DNA of 34,514 bases from Pseudomonadota bacterium (GTDB lineage: Bacteria; Pseudomonadota; Gammaproteobacteria; Steroidobacterales; JBCBZW01). The notes below the pieces were generated by a model, which was not told the DNA's origin, did no database searches, and worked only from the letters and a program-made list of their open reading frames with translations. Location: positions 1 to 34,514 of the forward strand of contig JBCCWS010000056.1 of assembly GCA_039193195.1 (NCBI GenBank), read 5' to 3'. Below, in pieces: positions 16,567-25,379 of this stretch; positions within the stretch are counted from its first letter, which is position 1; the number at the start of each line of letters is the position of its first letter. The translations under genes were made by a program, and so were the position numbers.

Positions 16567-18296
16567 AGTGCGAACACGTCGCAGCGAGCAGATCCATGCA
16601 CCGTGTGTATCCCCTGCTGGGGGTCTTGCTGTTTCCGCTCCTGGCGCAGGCCGAGCGGGTGGCGATCGAGACGGACCAATGCGCGGTAGCCGCCATCGGT
16701 GCGACTCGACCTGCGGGGATCGCTTACGACAGCCTTCGCGACCGGCTGGCGGTCGCGGACGCCGCTACGGATACGGTCTACTTCGTCGATACGCAGTGCG
16801 CCCTCTCCAGCAGCCTGTCCCTTGCCACCCTCGGGGTGACCCGTCCTGCCGGGCTCACTTACCGCGATGATCTAGACAGCTACGCCGTGGTCGATGCAGA
16901 TCCACCGTATCTGCAAGCGTTCACGCCCACGGGGGATGCGGCAGGGGGCTGCGATCTAGGCGCTGAGGGTGTTGGCTTCCCGAGCGCGGTCGCCTGGGAA
17001 GCGAGCACAGCACGCTTCGCGGTGCTCGACGACGCCAGCAATGAGCTGATCTTCGTAGACGCCAGCGCCCTGGATGATGGGCCCTGCACCGTGGTCGAGC
17101 GCCAGCCAACGGGCCTGATCGGTGTCGATAGCGGCGTTGGTCTCACCCAATCAGACCCGGACGCTTCGCTTGTGGCCATGAATCTCAGTGATCGGCGCGC
17201 CTATTTCATCAATGGCGACGGTGACCTATTGGCAGAGTTCGGCACGGAGTTTTCACTCGGCACGGTGGCGCCTGCCGGCATCGCCTACGCCGGCGCGGCC
17301 GACCGGTACTACGTAGTAGATGGCGTGACGACTTTCGTACACGAGGTGGACGGGCGTGGCACGATCACGCGCAAGTGTATGCCCGGCGGGGTTTTGGACG
17401 ATTTCGCTATCGATACGCGGCGCCAGCAACTGATATTGCTAGATATCACGTCCTTGGTAGCACGGCGCTCTCGCCTCAGCGACTGCGCCGAGATCGCGCC
17501 GCCCCTGAACCTCGCACCCTTCGGGATCGAGCTCGCCTCCGGTGTCGGTTACGACGAGCGCGAAGACCAGTACATCTTCACGGACCGCGACGGGCCGGGT
17601 ACGCTCTACTTCGTCGACGCCGCGACGAATGCGTTGGTGGGCAGCTGCAATCCAGATCCTGTGGGTGAGGACCCGACGCGGGTCAACGGCCTGGGCCGGC
17701 TCGGTTGGCTGTGGGTGGTGGGGGATTCGGGCGCGTCCTGGAATGCCATTCTCGATCGTGACTGCTCGCTCATCGAGCAGTGGCCGGGCCCGGGTACCAA
17801 CGATACGGGGGGCAGTTTGCTGACCGGCGTCGGTGGCCTGATCAGCACGAATTTCGTTCCCGGAGTCATCACCCTGGCAACCTTCGAAGGACGAACGGTG
17901 CGATCGATTGACACGCGGGATGTCGACGCCGTGCCAACGCGTCTGCGCAGCTTGCCCAATCAGATGGATCGCTTCCTGGCCACCACCGACAACACGCTGT
18001 ACGAATGGCATCTGCCCCTGTTGGCGGACGTCTTCGGGGTATCTGGCGCCTTCGCTCGCCCTGGGGTGACGCTCACCCTGTTCGAGTTGAACGCGGGTGA
18101 TTCGTTGCTCGGTCTACTCGAGTTCAGTGCCAACCAGGTGCGCGTCGTCGGCACCTACGCGGCACAGGGCAACGCGTTGAGCATCTCCTTCCGCAATCCC
18201 CAGGGCTCGCTGGTGACGCTGAACGGTACGATAGACGAAGGCCTCGGTGTGATCACATTGCCGCCGCCCCTGGGGCGTCTCGAACGTAGGCAATAG
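16563..18296 (+). CDS. Secreted beta-propeller protein, copy B1
   Basis: A 577-residue exported protein whose ATG overlaps the stop of copy A1 (ATGA). The signal peptide runs to about residue 31 (MHRVYPLLGVLLFPLLAQA; an alternative ATG lies at 16596). The mature N terminus, ERVAIETDQCAVAAIGATRPAGIAYDSLRDRLAVADAATDTVYFVD, is nearly superimposable on copy B2 (ERIAIETSRCAGADFGATRPTGIAYDSLRD). Propeller-like blades (PAGLTYRDDLDSYAVVDAD, PAGIAYAGAADRYYVVDGVTTFVHEVD, GVGYDEREDQYIFTDRDGPGTLYFVD) fill most of the length, with spaced cysteines as in the other copies. The C-terminal domain starts near GVSGAFARPGVTLTLFE and ends LPPPLGRLERRQ. The function is unknown; a periplasmic or surface scaffold or adhesion role is a guess. 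It converges with the ATPase gene. Confidence 0.82.
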   Translation: MKCEHVAASRSMHRVYPLLGVLLFPLLAQAERVAIETDQCAVAAIGATRPAGIAYDSLRDRLAVADAATDTVYFVDTQCALSSSLSLATLGVTRPAGLTYRDDLDSYAVVDADPPYLQAFTPTGDAAGGCDLGAEGVGFPSAVAWEASTARFAVLDDASNELIFVDASALDDGPCTVVERQPTGLIGVDSGVGLTQSDPDASLVAMNLSDRRAYFINGDGDLLAEFGTEFSLGTVAPAGIAYAGAADRYYVVDGVTTFVHEVDGRGTITRKCMPGGVLDDFAIDTRRQQLILLDITSLVARRSRLSDCAEIAPPLNLAPFGIELASGVGYDEREDQYIFTDRDGPGTLYFVDAATNALVGSCNPDPVGEDPTRVNGLGRLGWLWVVGDSGASWNAILDRDCSLIEQWPGPGTNDTGGSLLTGVGGLISTNFVPGVITLATFEGRTVRSIDTRDVDAVPTRLRSLPNQMDRFLATTDNTLYEWHLPLLADVFGVSGAFARPGVTLTLFELNAGDSLLGLLEFSANQVRVVGTYAAQGNALSISFRNPQGSLVTLNGTIDEGLGVITLPPPLGRLERRQ

Positions 18297-18324
18297 CCTA
18301 TCGTATCGTACAGTCAAATGCGTT

Positions 18325-18343
18325 AGGTATGCGGTGCATACCT
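18325..18343. terminator. Hairpin between convergent genes, possible bidirectional terminator
   Basis: AGGTATGC-ggt-GCATACCT is a perfect 8-base stem with a 3-base loop, lying in the 69-base gap between the convergent copy B1 and ATPase genes. There is no strong run of T on either side, so it is a weak intrinsic terminator at best, but its place and perfect pairing suggest it ends transcripts from both directions. Confidence 0.45.
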
Positions 18344-18365
18344 TGATAGCTAACAGACCACTGGG

Positions 18366-21300
18366 CTAGCTTGACGGCCGACTCCGTGCGGCCATCGCCA
18401 TGACCTCCTCTTCCGTGGGCGGTGACTTCGAGTGGTAAGAGAGGCAGAGCGGCGATTGCACCTTGCGTGGTGCATGCATGGCCGAGGAATGCACGTAGAA
18501 GGTGCCCTGGGAGAGCTTTGCGATATCGCTGCCCGAAGCGCCGCGCTGATTGAGCAGTTCACGAACCGTATGCAAGGCAGCCGGCGATGAGGCCTTGCCG
18601 TAAAACTGTGTGTCGCAATTCGCAATGACGTTGTGATCGATGCTCTTCGGTGCCTGCGTGGCCAACAACAAGCCAAAGCCGTACTTGCGTGCTTGAGCAG
18701 CGAGGCGCACGAGGGGCTCTTTAGAGGCGACGCTTGTCATTGAAGGCACCAGGTCCTTCGCCTCGTCGACCACGATCAGGCCGCCCAGCGCGTGGTCGCT
18801 AGGCGTGGGGTGGCGCTTCATCCACGCGAAGAGGTTAATGGCGAGCTGTGCCACGAAACTCTGTTGCGCGTTCAAGCCCCCAAGTCCGGCGAGGCTGACC
18901 ACGGAGACCCGGGTCTTGCCGCTGCTGCCGTTGAACAGTCGCTGGGGATCGAGAGGAGTACCCTGTTGGCGCAGCAGCGGGTTGATGGCGCGTTCCGCGC
19001 GGAGGTTATCGGCCATTTCCCCGGCCAGCTTCTGGGCGCCACCGATGCCGGCGCCCGCATCAGCGGGCAGGTCAGCAAGGAAGTCGATGAACGCATCGAG
19101 TGACTGGTGGGGGATGCTCGCGAAGGCATGCATGGCGCTCGCCAATACGCCTTTCTTATGCAAGGACTTGGTGGAGCTACCCGGCGCTACGATTCCCTCC
19201 AGGCTGCTGGCCGCGAGTCGGACGGCCTTGTTGAGTTCATCGGTCGTGAGACCGCTGAGGTTGGGCAGAGGCTCGAGCTGTAGCGGGTTGCCGCTGAGTT
19301 GGCCAGGCGTCCAGACTACGACCTCAGCCTGCTCATGGTAGGCGCGCGCCAGGCGCGCCTCCTCGTCTGTCCAGCTGCGCGCCCCTTGCGGCCAGGCGTG
19401 GCCAAGCATGGCCATGTCATTGGCACCGTCAAGGATGACCGAGGGTACTCCGCGAAGGGCGGCTTCTTCGATCAGGCGCTTCACCAGAACGGTCTTACCT
19501 GAACCGGCACTGGCAAGCGCTACCAAATGCCTACGTAAGCCTTCAAGCGGTATAGTCACTGGTTCGCCCGTGTGTTCTCCGAAGACTTCGCTGCCCAGGG
19601 GGAATACGTCGCGAACTATGGGGCCGGCGCTCGCGCTGTCTTCTCGTTGCTTGCCTGCGTTTGATGGGGGCGCGGGAGGAAGGGGCGGCTTGTGTGGTTC
19701 CGTCTCTTGCGTGAGGGGCTTGGGCGGTGTGGGCTGAGGTGGCGTTAGCTTAGGCGGATCTTGAGCGGGAGGCGTTGCGGTCTTCGTGGGTACTGAATCA
19801 TCTGGCAGGGTCACGTGTTGGAACAGCGCAAACCCATCGAGCGGCCGGACCCTGACCAGCCACTCACCGAAGTCCTCTGGCTTCTCGCGGCTGATCCTCG
19901 CCAGGGCCCACAAGGCTCGCAGTTCTTCCTCCTCCGGCGCATGCAAGACTCCGCCAGCCTCCTTGAATTGCTCTACCATGCGCTCTGTCACGGTGCCGCC
20001 AGGCAACGGGAATGACCTCACGATGACAAGCTTGCGGAAACCGAGGTTGCGGTCGATGCCCGAGGCGGTCACGGCGTTGCGCAGGCGGTTCTGAAAAGCT
20101 CGCGCGTTACTGCGTTGGAGCGCGTAGAACGCGAAGTGCCGTTCCTTGTCGTTGGCGGCACGGTCGATGAGTCGGATCCGCACATCGAGCGGGCGCAGCC
20201 GCTCACTGCCGAAGCGGTGGTCCACGACGCCGTCGACGCTAGTACCCAGGGCCGCTTCGTTTTGCCGCAGAAACGCCGAGCACGCGTGTTTCATTGCGTT
20301 GTAGAACAGATCCCTATCGGCATCTTGATCGCAGAACCCGGAGAGATCTGCCTCGGCCTGTAGCTCGATGTAGCGACGCGACAGGGGATGCTCTGTCGTC
20401 TCTCCATCTGGTATGGGTGTTGTCACCGCTGATGCCGTCGGCAGCTCCGCGATTTCCAGCACTTCCTTGTCATACAGGCAACGGCGCCGATGCTCGTGCG
20501 CTGTGCGCAGCAGCTCGCGCGGAAACAGAGTCCTGGCCTGTTCGAAAAACTCGGGTTTGAACGGATAAGTGGCATACGGTGGTTGATAGTCGTGCTCGCG
20601 AAAGGCGGGCGACAGGCGCTGTTCCACCAACTGGCGAGCCGTGTCGGCGTTACTGAGGCCTGCGAGCGGAATGGGTAGCTGAAAGCGATCTCCGAAGGCG
20701 CGGAGGTTGCGCTCTCGAAGCAGGCTCCACGTCTCTTCGAGGCAGCTCACGAGGGTGATCGCCCGGTAGGAGCGCTCGAACACGCTCATCAGGCCTGTGC
20801 CTATGCCCTGAACGATAGACTGAGCGCGTAGGTGCTCGTTCGTGCTCCCCTGTTCGAGCATCTCCGTTACGTGGCTATGAGAGATGATCGCATCTAGTTG
20901 ATCGAAGGCGATCACCACGGGACCCCCTCGGCTAAGGCACCATAAGGCCCCCTCTACGATATCGATGGAGCTGGCGGGCTGGCTCGGGAAACCCGTCCAC
21001 TCGCACTCTTGCGCTGTGAGTTCGTTGCCTAGGAGCCAGCTGCTGGCGTAATCCTGATGGTCGAAGTCTTCGCTGCCGAGCATGAGCAGCGCGCGTGCCT
21101 CGTACTGGAAGCGAGATGCGCGCAGGCGCTGTACGGGAAGTCGCAGACGGCGCGCTAGCTGGTTGGGCGCCACACCGGTCAGGAAGCTGGAGATGTCCTC
21201 ACCTACACGCGGAAACAGGCGTGGGAGCACCTTGTCGATCTGTCGCGTGCCGTCGTCCAGGGTTGCGTTGAGTGAGTCGTAGATGCCGGAGCGCAGCGTG

Positions 21301-21608
21301 TCCCAGAAATCGTTGACGTCCGTCATGTCGCACAAGATGAAGCTAGCGCCGAGTTCCATCGCTCGCTCGCGGAACTTGCCCAGCAGGTGGGTCTTTCCTG
21401 AGCCTGCCGTGCCGACCAGTACGCCTCCGAGTTCGTTGCTGTCCGAGCTGCGTCGGGACAGTCGGTTGACCGAACTCACTAGCTCGTCGAGTGCGTCTCT
21501 GTGGATGTTGGCCACATGGTACGAGTCATTGGACCAAACCGATGACAGCTGGGAAGTCCAGTCGAAATCCACGTCTCGAAGGGCACTGAGTGCCTGCTGC
21601 TTGCTCAT
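18366..21608 (-). CDS. Dual P-loop ATPase: AAA/ORC-like N-terminal plus HerA/FtsK-like C-terminal module
   Basis: A 1080-residue cytoplasmic protein with two complete nucleotide-binding modules. Module 1 has Walker A GTAGSGKT (66-73) and Walker B VVIAFDQLD (231-239), with an AAA/ORC or STAND-like arrangement and a helical lid (about 315-390). Residues 420-610 form an unassigned middle domain (RDLFYNAMKHACSAFLRQNE, FRKLVIVRSFPLPGGTVTERM). A proline-rich linker spans about 613-650. Module 2 has Walker A SAGSGKTV (700-707), a DGAND segment, Walker B GLIVVDEAKDL (943-953) and LLLATQAPKSID (980-991), as in HerA/FtsK-type DNA motors. It is the third gene of the operon, 9 bases after the wHTH-like gene, with GAGG overlapping that stop. 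By analogy it would translocate or remodel DNA for the nuclease encoded two genes upstream; that is inference. I cannot name the family. Confidence 0.87.
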   Translation of the reverse strand: MSKQQALSALRDVDFDWTSQLSSVWSNDSYHVANIHRDALDELVSSVNRLSRRSSDSNELGGVLVGTAGSGKTHLLGKFRERAMELGASFILCDMTDVNDFWDTLRSGIYDSLNATLDDGTRQIDKVLPRLFPRVGEDISSFLTGVAPNQLARRLRLPVQRLRASRFQYEARALLMLGSEDFDHQDYASSWLLGNELTAQECEWTGFPSQPASSIDIVEGALWCLSRGGPVVIAFDQLDAIISHSHVTEMLEQGSTNEHLRAQSIVQGIGTGLMSVFERSYRAITLVSCLEETWSLLRERNLRAFGDRFQLPIPLAGLSNADTARQLVEQRLSPAFREHDYQPPYATYPFKPEFFEQARTLFPRELLRTAHEHRRRCLYDKEVLEIAELPTASAVTTPIPDGETTEHPLSRRYIELQAEADLSGFCDQDADRDLFYNAMKHACSAFLRQNEAALGTSVDGVVDHRFGSERLRPLDVRIRLIDRAANDKERHFAFYALQRSNARAFQNRLRNAVTASGIDRNLGFRKLVIVRSFPLPGGTVTERMVEQFKEAGGVLHAPEEEELRALWALARISREKPEDFGEWLVRVRPLDGFALFQHVTLPDDSVPTKTATPPAQDPPKLTPPQPTPPKPLTQETEPHKPPLPPAPPSNAGKQREDSASAGPIVRDVFPLGSEVFGEHTGEPVTIPLEGLRRHLVALASAGSGKTVLVKRLIEEAALRGVPSVILDGANDMAMLGHAWPQGARSWTDEEARLARAYHEQAEVVVWTPGQLSGNPLQLEPLPNLSGLTTDELNKAVRLAASSLEGIVAPGSSTKSLHKKGVLASAMHAFASIPHQSLDAFIDFLADLPADAGAGIGGAQKLAGEMADNLRAERAINPLLRQQGTPLDPQRLFNGSSGKTRVSVVSLAGLGGLNAQQSFVAQLAINLFAWMKRHPTPSDHALGGLIVVDEAKDLVPSMTSVASKEPLVRLAAQARKYGFGLLLATQAPKSIDHNVIANCDTQFYGKASSPAALHTVRELLNQRGASGSDIAKLSQGTFYVHSSAMHAPRKVQSPLCLSYHSKSPPTEEEVMAMAARSRPSS

Positions 21609-21617
21609 CGATCTGCC

Positions 21618-22256
21618 TCAGCGAAGGTAGACTAGGTGCCGCGCATGTGGCTCTGTGCCGATGGCCGCGGCGCGGTCGGTTTCCGTAAGCCGCAGGGGAT
21701 CGTCCATGGTGTACAGGACCATCTGGCTGCTGGCTTCGAGTTCCCGTAGCCCTGCGTCGAAGGCACGTCGCTCGATGGATGGGCACGCGCGGCGCAGTTC
21801 CGCGAGTTTGACCCGCACGGCGCGCTGTCCGTTGGTGATGCTCAGGTACGCGCTGACCAGCGCGTTGGCGGCTGAGCTGCCGGCCGCTATGGCCTTGGCG
21901 TGGCGGTCGGAGACGAGTAACTCGGCTAGGTTGAAGCCACGGTTCTCCAAGTAGGAACCCAGGGCCATCAGAATCGACTGGAGGGGGTAGCCCGCGTAGC
22001 GACTCTTCTCATACTCCAGGATCGTCGATAGGTTGGCGGTAGCCCACTCCCACCCTTGATCAGTCACCGCAAGGGCAAACGTGCTGCCGTGCGGTTCGCA
22101 GGTGATCAGGCCAAGGTCCGCCAACTCCTTGCGCTGGGCCGACTCGATGACCTTGCGGGTCTCCAGGTCCTTATTCAGGGCCTCGCCTTGCTGAGCAAAT
22201 ATGAGTTCCCATAGAAAGAGCCCTTGCTTGTAGTGTGGTGTCCAGTCATCAATCAT
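21618..22256 (-). CDS. Winged-helix-like protein of the nuclease/ATPase operon
   Basis: A 212-residue soluble protein with no signal peptide. Residues ~12-72 have a winged-helix look: helices (GLFLWELIFAQQGEALNKD, RKVIESAQRKELADLGLI) followed by a wing-like strand pair (CEPHGSTFALAVTDQGWEWA). A second such unit may lie at about 135-212 (VRVKLAELRRACPSIERRAFDAGLRELEASSQMVLYTMDDP, ending ARHLVYLR), where the LRELE...VLYxMDDP...RHLVYLR pattern resembles a helix and beta-wing. It could bind DNA as a regulator or as a subunit of the ATPase complex. Its ATG overlaps the stop of the nuclease gene by four bases and its stop lies 9 bases before the ATPase start, so all three are tightly coupled. I do not recognise a named family. 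Confidence 0.78.
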   Translation of the reverse strand: MIDDWTPHYKQGLFLWELIFAQQGEALNKDLETRKVIESAQRKELADLGLITCEPHGSTFALAVTDQGWEWATANLSTILEYEKSRYAGYPLQSILMALGSYLENRGFNLAELLVSDRHAKAIAAGSSAANALVSAYLSITNGQRAVRVKLAELRRACPSIERRAFDAGLRELEASSQMVLYTMDDPLRLTETDRAAAIGTEPHARHLVYLR

Positions 22257-23299
22257 CTTCGGAGTTCCCGTTCGGCTTCCAGCATTGCCGTCATGTCGCG
22301 GACCTTGTCGACGGCGATGGCGACGTCTTGCTCTACTTCCTCGTGTGTCAGACGAAGTACGCGGTACCCCGCAAGCATCAGTCGGTAGTCCCGTTCCCGA
22401 TCGGCCCTGAACTGCTCACGACCGCTGTGCCAGCGATAGCCGTCGATCTCAACGATGAGCGGCCCATCGCGCCACAGTATGTCTACTTCGTAAGAGTACG
22501 CGTAGGCGGCATCAACGCGCTCGTTGAACAGGAAGCGACCCGCCATCGACGCGTCCTGCTGCAAGGCGTTGGCGAGCTTAGCCTCTGTGCCGCTGCGAAA
22601 GCCCAAACGCTCGTTATTGCCAGTGCTTCGAGTTGCCGACTCATCATGCTTTCCATCGCCATTGTGCACCTCACGTAGGGACGGGAGGCTCTCATCTAGG
22701 GGTGCATCGACCGCGTAGTAGGCGATGGGTATCAGGGAACCCAGTTCGATCAGCTCCTCGTCGATGTGTAACTCCACGTTGCAGCGCACGGCGTCCACGA
22801 GCCAGCGAAACACAGCGACCACCGCATCGAGATGCGCCGCGCTGTTGCCTTGCGGCAGCAGGGCGAGCGTGCGCTCTTCGATGGCGCCAAGCCACTGCCT
22901 GCACTCACTGGCAGGTGCGCGAGCGTACGAGCGCAGCGCGCCGTCGAAGCGCAGCGCGTGAATCGTATGCTCTAGCCAGCGGCGATCGACCTCAGGATGT
23001 TCGGCCGTGATGTTGGCGATAGCGGCCGTAAGCTTTAGGCTTGCCTCAGGCGATTTGATGCTTCTATCGAGAAGTTTGGTGCCGAACCACCTTGGCCATT
23101 TCAGTTGAGCCGTTAGTGCCAGCTCGTTAAGGATGAACTGAATGACCTCCGCCGATCGCACGAGGTGCCCAGGCACGCGCAAGGGGGCAACGCGGGAGGC
23201 GAGCCCGGCGGCCCCTCGCCAAGCGAACACTCGGATGTTGCCTTGCACGCCGGCGGATCCTTCCTGAGTCGTGGTCAAGGCCTTCCAGCCTAGCGCCAA
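22253..23299 (-). CDS. DUF559/Vsr-like PD-(D/E)XK nuclease
   Basis: A 348-residue protein whose last third is a DUF559/Vsr-type endonuclease domain: GTEAKLANAL (Glu239), then YEVDILWRDGPLIVEIDGYRWH with Asp273, Glu284, Asp286 and His291, then RADRERDYRLMLAGYRVLRLTHEEVEQD (301-325), the family's basic/acidic helix and final strand. These residues match the expected metal-binding catalytic site, so it is probably active on DNA. The N-terminal ~235 residues are mostly helical and unrecognised. It is the first gene of the operon. The start is doubtful: the only nearby candidate is TTG 23299, without a good ribosome site; the frame is open for 14 more codons up to a TAG at 23339-23341, and beyond that stop the same frame is open again to 23596. 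Confidence 0.82.
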   Translation of the reverse strand: MALGWKALTTTQEGSAGVQGNIRVFAWRGAAGLASRVAPLRVPGHLVRSAEVIQFILNELALTAQLKWPRWFGTKLLDRSIKSPEASLKLTAAIANITAEHPEVDRRWLEHTIHALRFDGALRSYARAPASECRQWLGAIEERTLALLPQGNSAAHLDAVVAVFRWLVDAVRCNVELHIDEELIELGSLIPIAYYAVDAPLDESLPSLREVHNGDGKHDESATRSTGNNERLGFRSGTEAKLANALQQDASMAGRFLFNERVDAAYAYSYEVDILWRDGPLIVEIDGYRWHSGREQFRADRERDYRLMLAGYRVLRLTHEEVEQDVAIAVDKVRDMTAMLEAERELRR

Positions 23300-23627
23300 G
23301 GCCGCTTGAACCCAAATGCAATCTGCCTGAGGCTTGGACTAGGTGCCAGGCCAGGAGTTGAGATGTCCAGACAGGTTAATGGCGGCCCAACGCGCGGGTG
23401 ACCCCTTCTTGGATAGGACTCGCCTGGATTCGGAAGGACTGCCTTCGCGGCGCTTCGCAGGCTTTGAGTTACGCAAACCAATGGGCGTTTTGGGTCGGGC
23501 GGACATGAGGTCCGTCCGTTCGCTGTCGCGGGCGAGTAGCTCGGTCTCAAAGGCATGAGCAGGCGTACGCGCGCAGGCCCGGCAGGAAGCCGGCAACGCC
23601 AGGCTGTAGCGAAAGCGCTGGTCTGCG
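23300..23627. other. Leader region of the nuclease/ATPase operon
   Basis: This 328-base gap should hold the promoter of the nuclease/ATPase operon and the end of the copy B2 transcript. I could not find clear -35/-10 boxes. A small hairpin (CCGGC-aggaa-GCCGG, near 23580-23596) could help end the copy B2 transcript. In the nuclease frame an 85-codon stretch (23339-23596) is open and ends at the single TAG before the nuclease; its translation is rich in Arg, Ser and Pro and has no recognisable motif. It could be a small leader gene, an interrupted N terminus, or chance. Confidence 0.45.
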
Positions 23628-25379
23628 CTACTGTTGGCGAGGCAGGCGACCTAGGGGCGGCGGCAGGACGATCGCCTGTAGATCTGCCTCCACGGTGCCG
23701 TTCAGCGTCACCAGCGTGCCCTGGGGGTTTTGAAAGGAGACGCTGACCGCCGCCGTGTCGCGATCGAAGGTGCCCACGATGCGTAGGTCCCTGCCGGGCA
23801 GCGCGATCGTCCCTAGCAGCGATGTGCCGTCTCCTAGTTCGAACAGACTGACGGACAAAGCCCCGCGGCTGAAGGTGCCCGAGGCACCGAACGGTTCTGC
23901 AAACAGTGGCACCGACCAGCGGTACAGTGAATCGCCAATCGCCACCAGGAAACGCCCGCCTGAACCGGGCAGGGCCCGGATGCTATCCGGCCTCGATCCG
24001 ACGCGCAGGTCCCGCGGATCGATCCTGTAGACGCTCAGTCCCTCCAGCGTGACCAAGTTGACCGACGCGGGACCGGCCTCGGCCGTGACCAGCGCGCCGA
24101 CGCCTGGCAGGAAGCTGCCCCCAGTCTCACCGAGGTCAGTCTCCGGCCACTGCTCGATGAGGTTGCAGTCACCGTCGAGGACGGCGTACCAGGGCAGCTC
24201 GAATCCTTCGCCGAACACGAACAGCCATCCTAGAGACCCAATTCCGCTAACTCTCCTCGGCTCATCTCCGACGCGTTGCGGGTTGCATGTGCGGGCAAGG
24301 GAGAGGGAACTCACGTCCACAAAGTAGAGCGCGCCGGGATCGCCGCTCTCTGTGAACACGTACTGATCGTCGCGGTCGTTGTAGCCGACGCCAAAGGTAG
24401 AGGCGATGCCGAAGTCGCCGAGGAACAGCGCAGATCCCAGCTCAGTGCAGTCGCTCAGGCGGTAGCGTCGTACCGTACGCGTGTCGCGGTCGAGTACCAG
24501 CACCAAGGAGCGCAGGGTATCGATGGTGAAGTCATCGATCCTGCCGCCAGGCACGCATCTGCCGCCCGTCGATCCACGGGCATCGACTTCATGTACCACG
24601 GTGGTCTGACCATCGACGACGTAGTAGCGACCGGCCTGCGCCGCATAGGCAATACCCGCTGGCTGTACGCTGTCGAGGGAGAATCGGGTGCCGAACTCAT
24701 CGATGAGCTCGTTGGCACCAGCGTCGAGCAGATGGGCACGGCGATCCGCCCCATCCAGGGCCACGAGGGCAGCGTCCGGAGTGGCTTGGGTGAGCGCCGC
24801 GCCTTGCTGCACCCCCACCGCAGCGCTGGACACGCGTTCGGCGATGGTGCATGCGCCTCCGCCGAGGTTGCTGCCGTCCACGTACACGATCTCGCCGGTG
24901 GCCTCATCGAGCACGGCGAAACGTGCAAGTGCGTCTACCCAGGCAATCGCCGTGGGGTTCACTAGCCCAGCGGCCGCAAGACTGCACGCCCCCGCTGACT
25001 CCCCAGCGGGCGTGAACACTTGTAGCTGTGCCGGCTCGACGGTCGAAACGGCGAACGCATCCAGATCGGCGCGATAGGTGACGCCGGTCGGGTGCCTAGC
25101 GTCCAGGAGGGTCAGGTCGACCGTACTGCTGACGTTGCAGTGCCTATCGAAAAAGTAAGCTTTTTCTGTGGCCGCATCGACCACAACCAGTTCATCGCGG
25201 AGCGAATCGTAGGCAATTCCCGTCGGGCGTGTGGCGCCGAAATCGGCGCCTGCACAGCGACTTGTCTCGATGGCAATGCGCTCGGCATGCCCTGCCAACG
25301 GTGCTAGCGAGGCGATGACGACGAGTGAGAGGAGCACACGAGTGCCTGCGATCGAAGTAGCTAGGTGCTTCATCTTCAT
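23628..25379 (-). CDS. Secreted beta-propeller protein, copy B2
   Basis: A 583-residue exported protein, the paralog of copy B1. The signal peptide ends near residue 32 (VLLSLVVIASLAPLAGHA). Matching landmarks with B1 include ATRPTGIAYDSLRDELVVVDAATEKAYFFD, PAGIAYAAQAGRYYVVDGQTTVVHEVDARG, GVGYNDRDDQYVFTESGDPGALYFVD, DCNLIEQWP and the ending LPPPLGRLPRQQ. The cysteine positions are also kept. It is built of NHL/YVTN-like propeller blades plus the shared C-terminal beta domain (ASGTFSRGALSVSLFELGDGTSLLG). Its ATG overlaps the stop of copy A2 by four bases. The function is unknown. It lies 328 bases upstream of the nuclease gene on the same strand, so read-through into the nuclease operon is possible. 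Confidence 0.82.
   Translation of the reverse strand: MKMKHLATSIAGTRVLLSLVVIASLAPLAGHAERIAIETSRCAGADFGATRPTGIAYDSLRDELVVVDAATEKAYFFDRHCNVSSTVDLTLLDARHPTGVTYRADLDAFAVSTVEPAQLQVFTPAGESAGACSLAAAGLVNPTAIAWVDALARFAVLDEATGEIVYVDGSNLGGGACTIAERVSSAAVGVQQGAALTQATPDAALVALDGADRRAHLLDAGANELIDEFGTRFSLDSVQPAGIAYAAQAGRYYVVDGQTTVVHEVDARGSTGGRCVPGGRIDDFTIDTLRSLVLVLDRDTRTVRRYRLSDCTELGSALFLGDFGIASTFGVGYNDRDDQYVFTESGDPGALYFVDVSSLSLARTCNPQRVGDEPRRVSGIGSLGWLFVFGEGFELPWYAVLDGDCNLIEQWPETDLGETGGSFLPGVGALVTAEAGPASVNLVTLEGLSVYRIDPRDLRVGSRPDSIRALPGSGGRFLVAIGDSLYRWSVPLFAEPFGASGTFSRGALSVSLFELGDGTSLLGTIALPGRDLRIVGTFDRDTAAVSVSFQNPQGTLVTLNGTVEADLQAIVLPPPLGRLPRQQ

Noticed and set aside
23339-23596. 85-codon minus-strand frame upstream of the nuclease, read as a separate gene
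   Set aside because: Composition and lack of any motif do not support a real protein; kept as a question about the nuclease 5' end instead.
18297-23627. CRISPR array or retron-like RNA near the nuclease operon
   Set aside because: No regularly spaced direct repeats and no reverse transcriptase were seen; nothing supports it.
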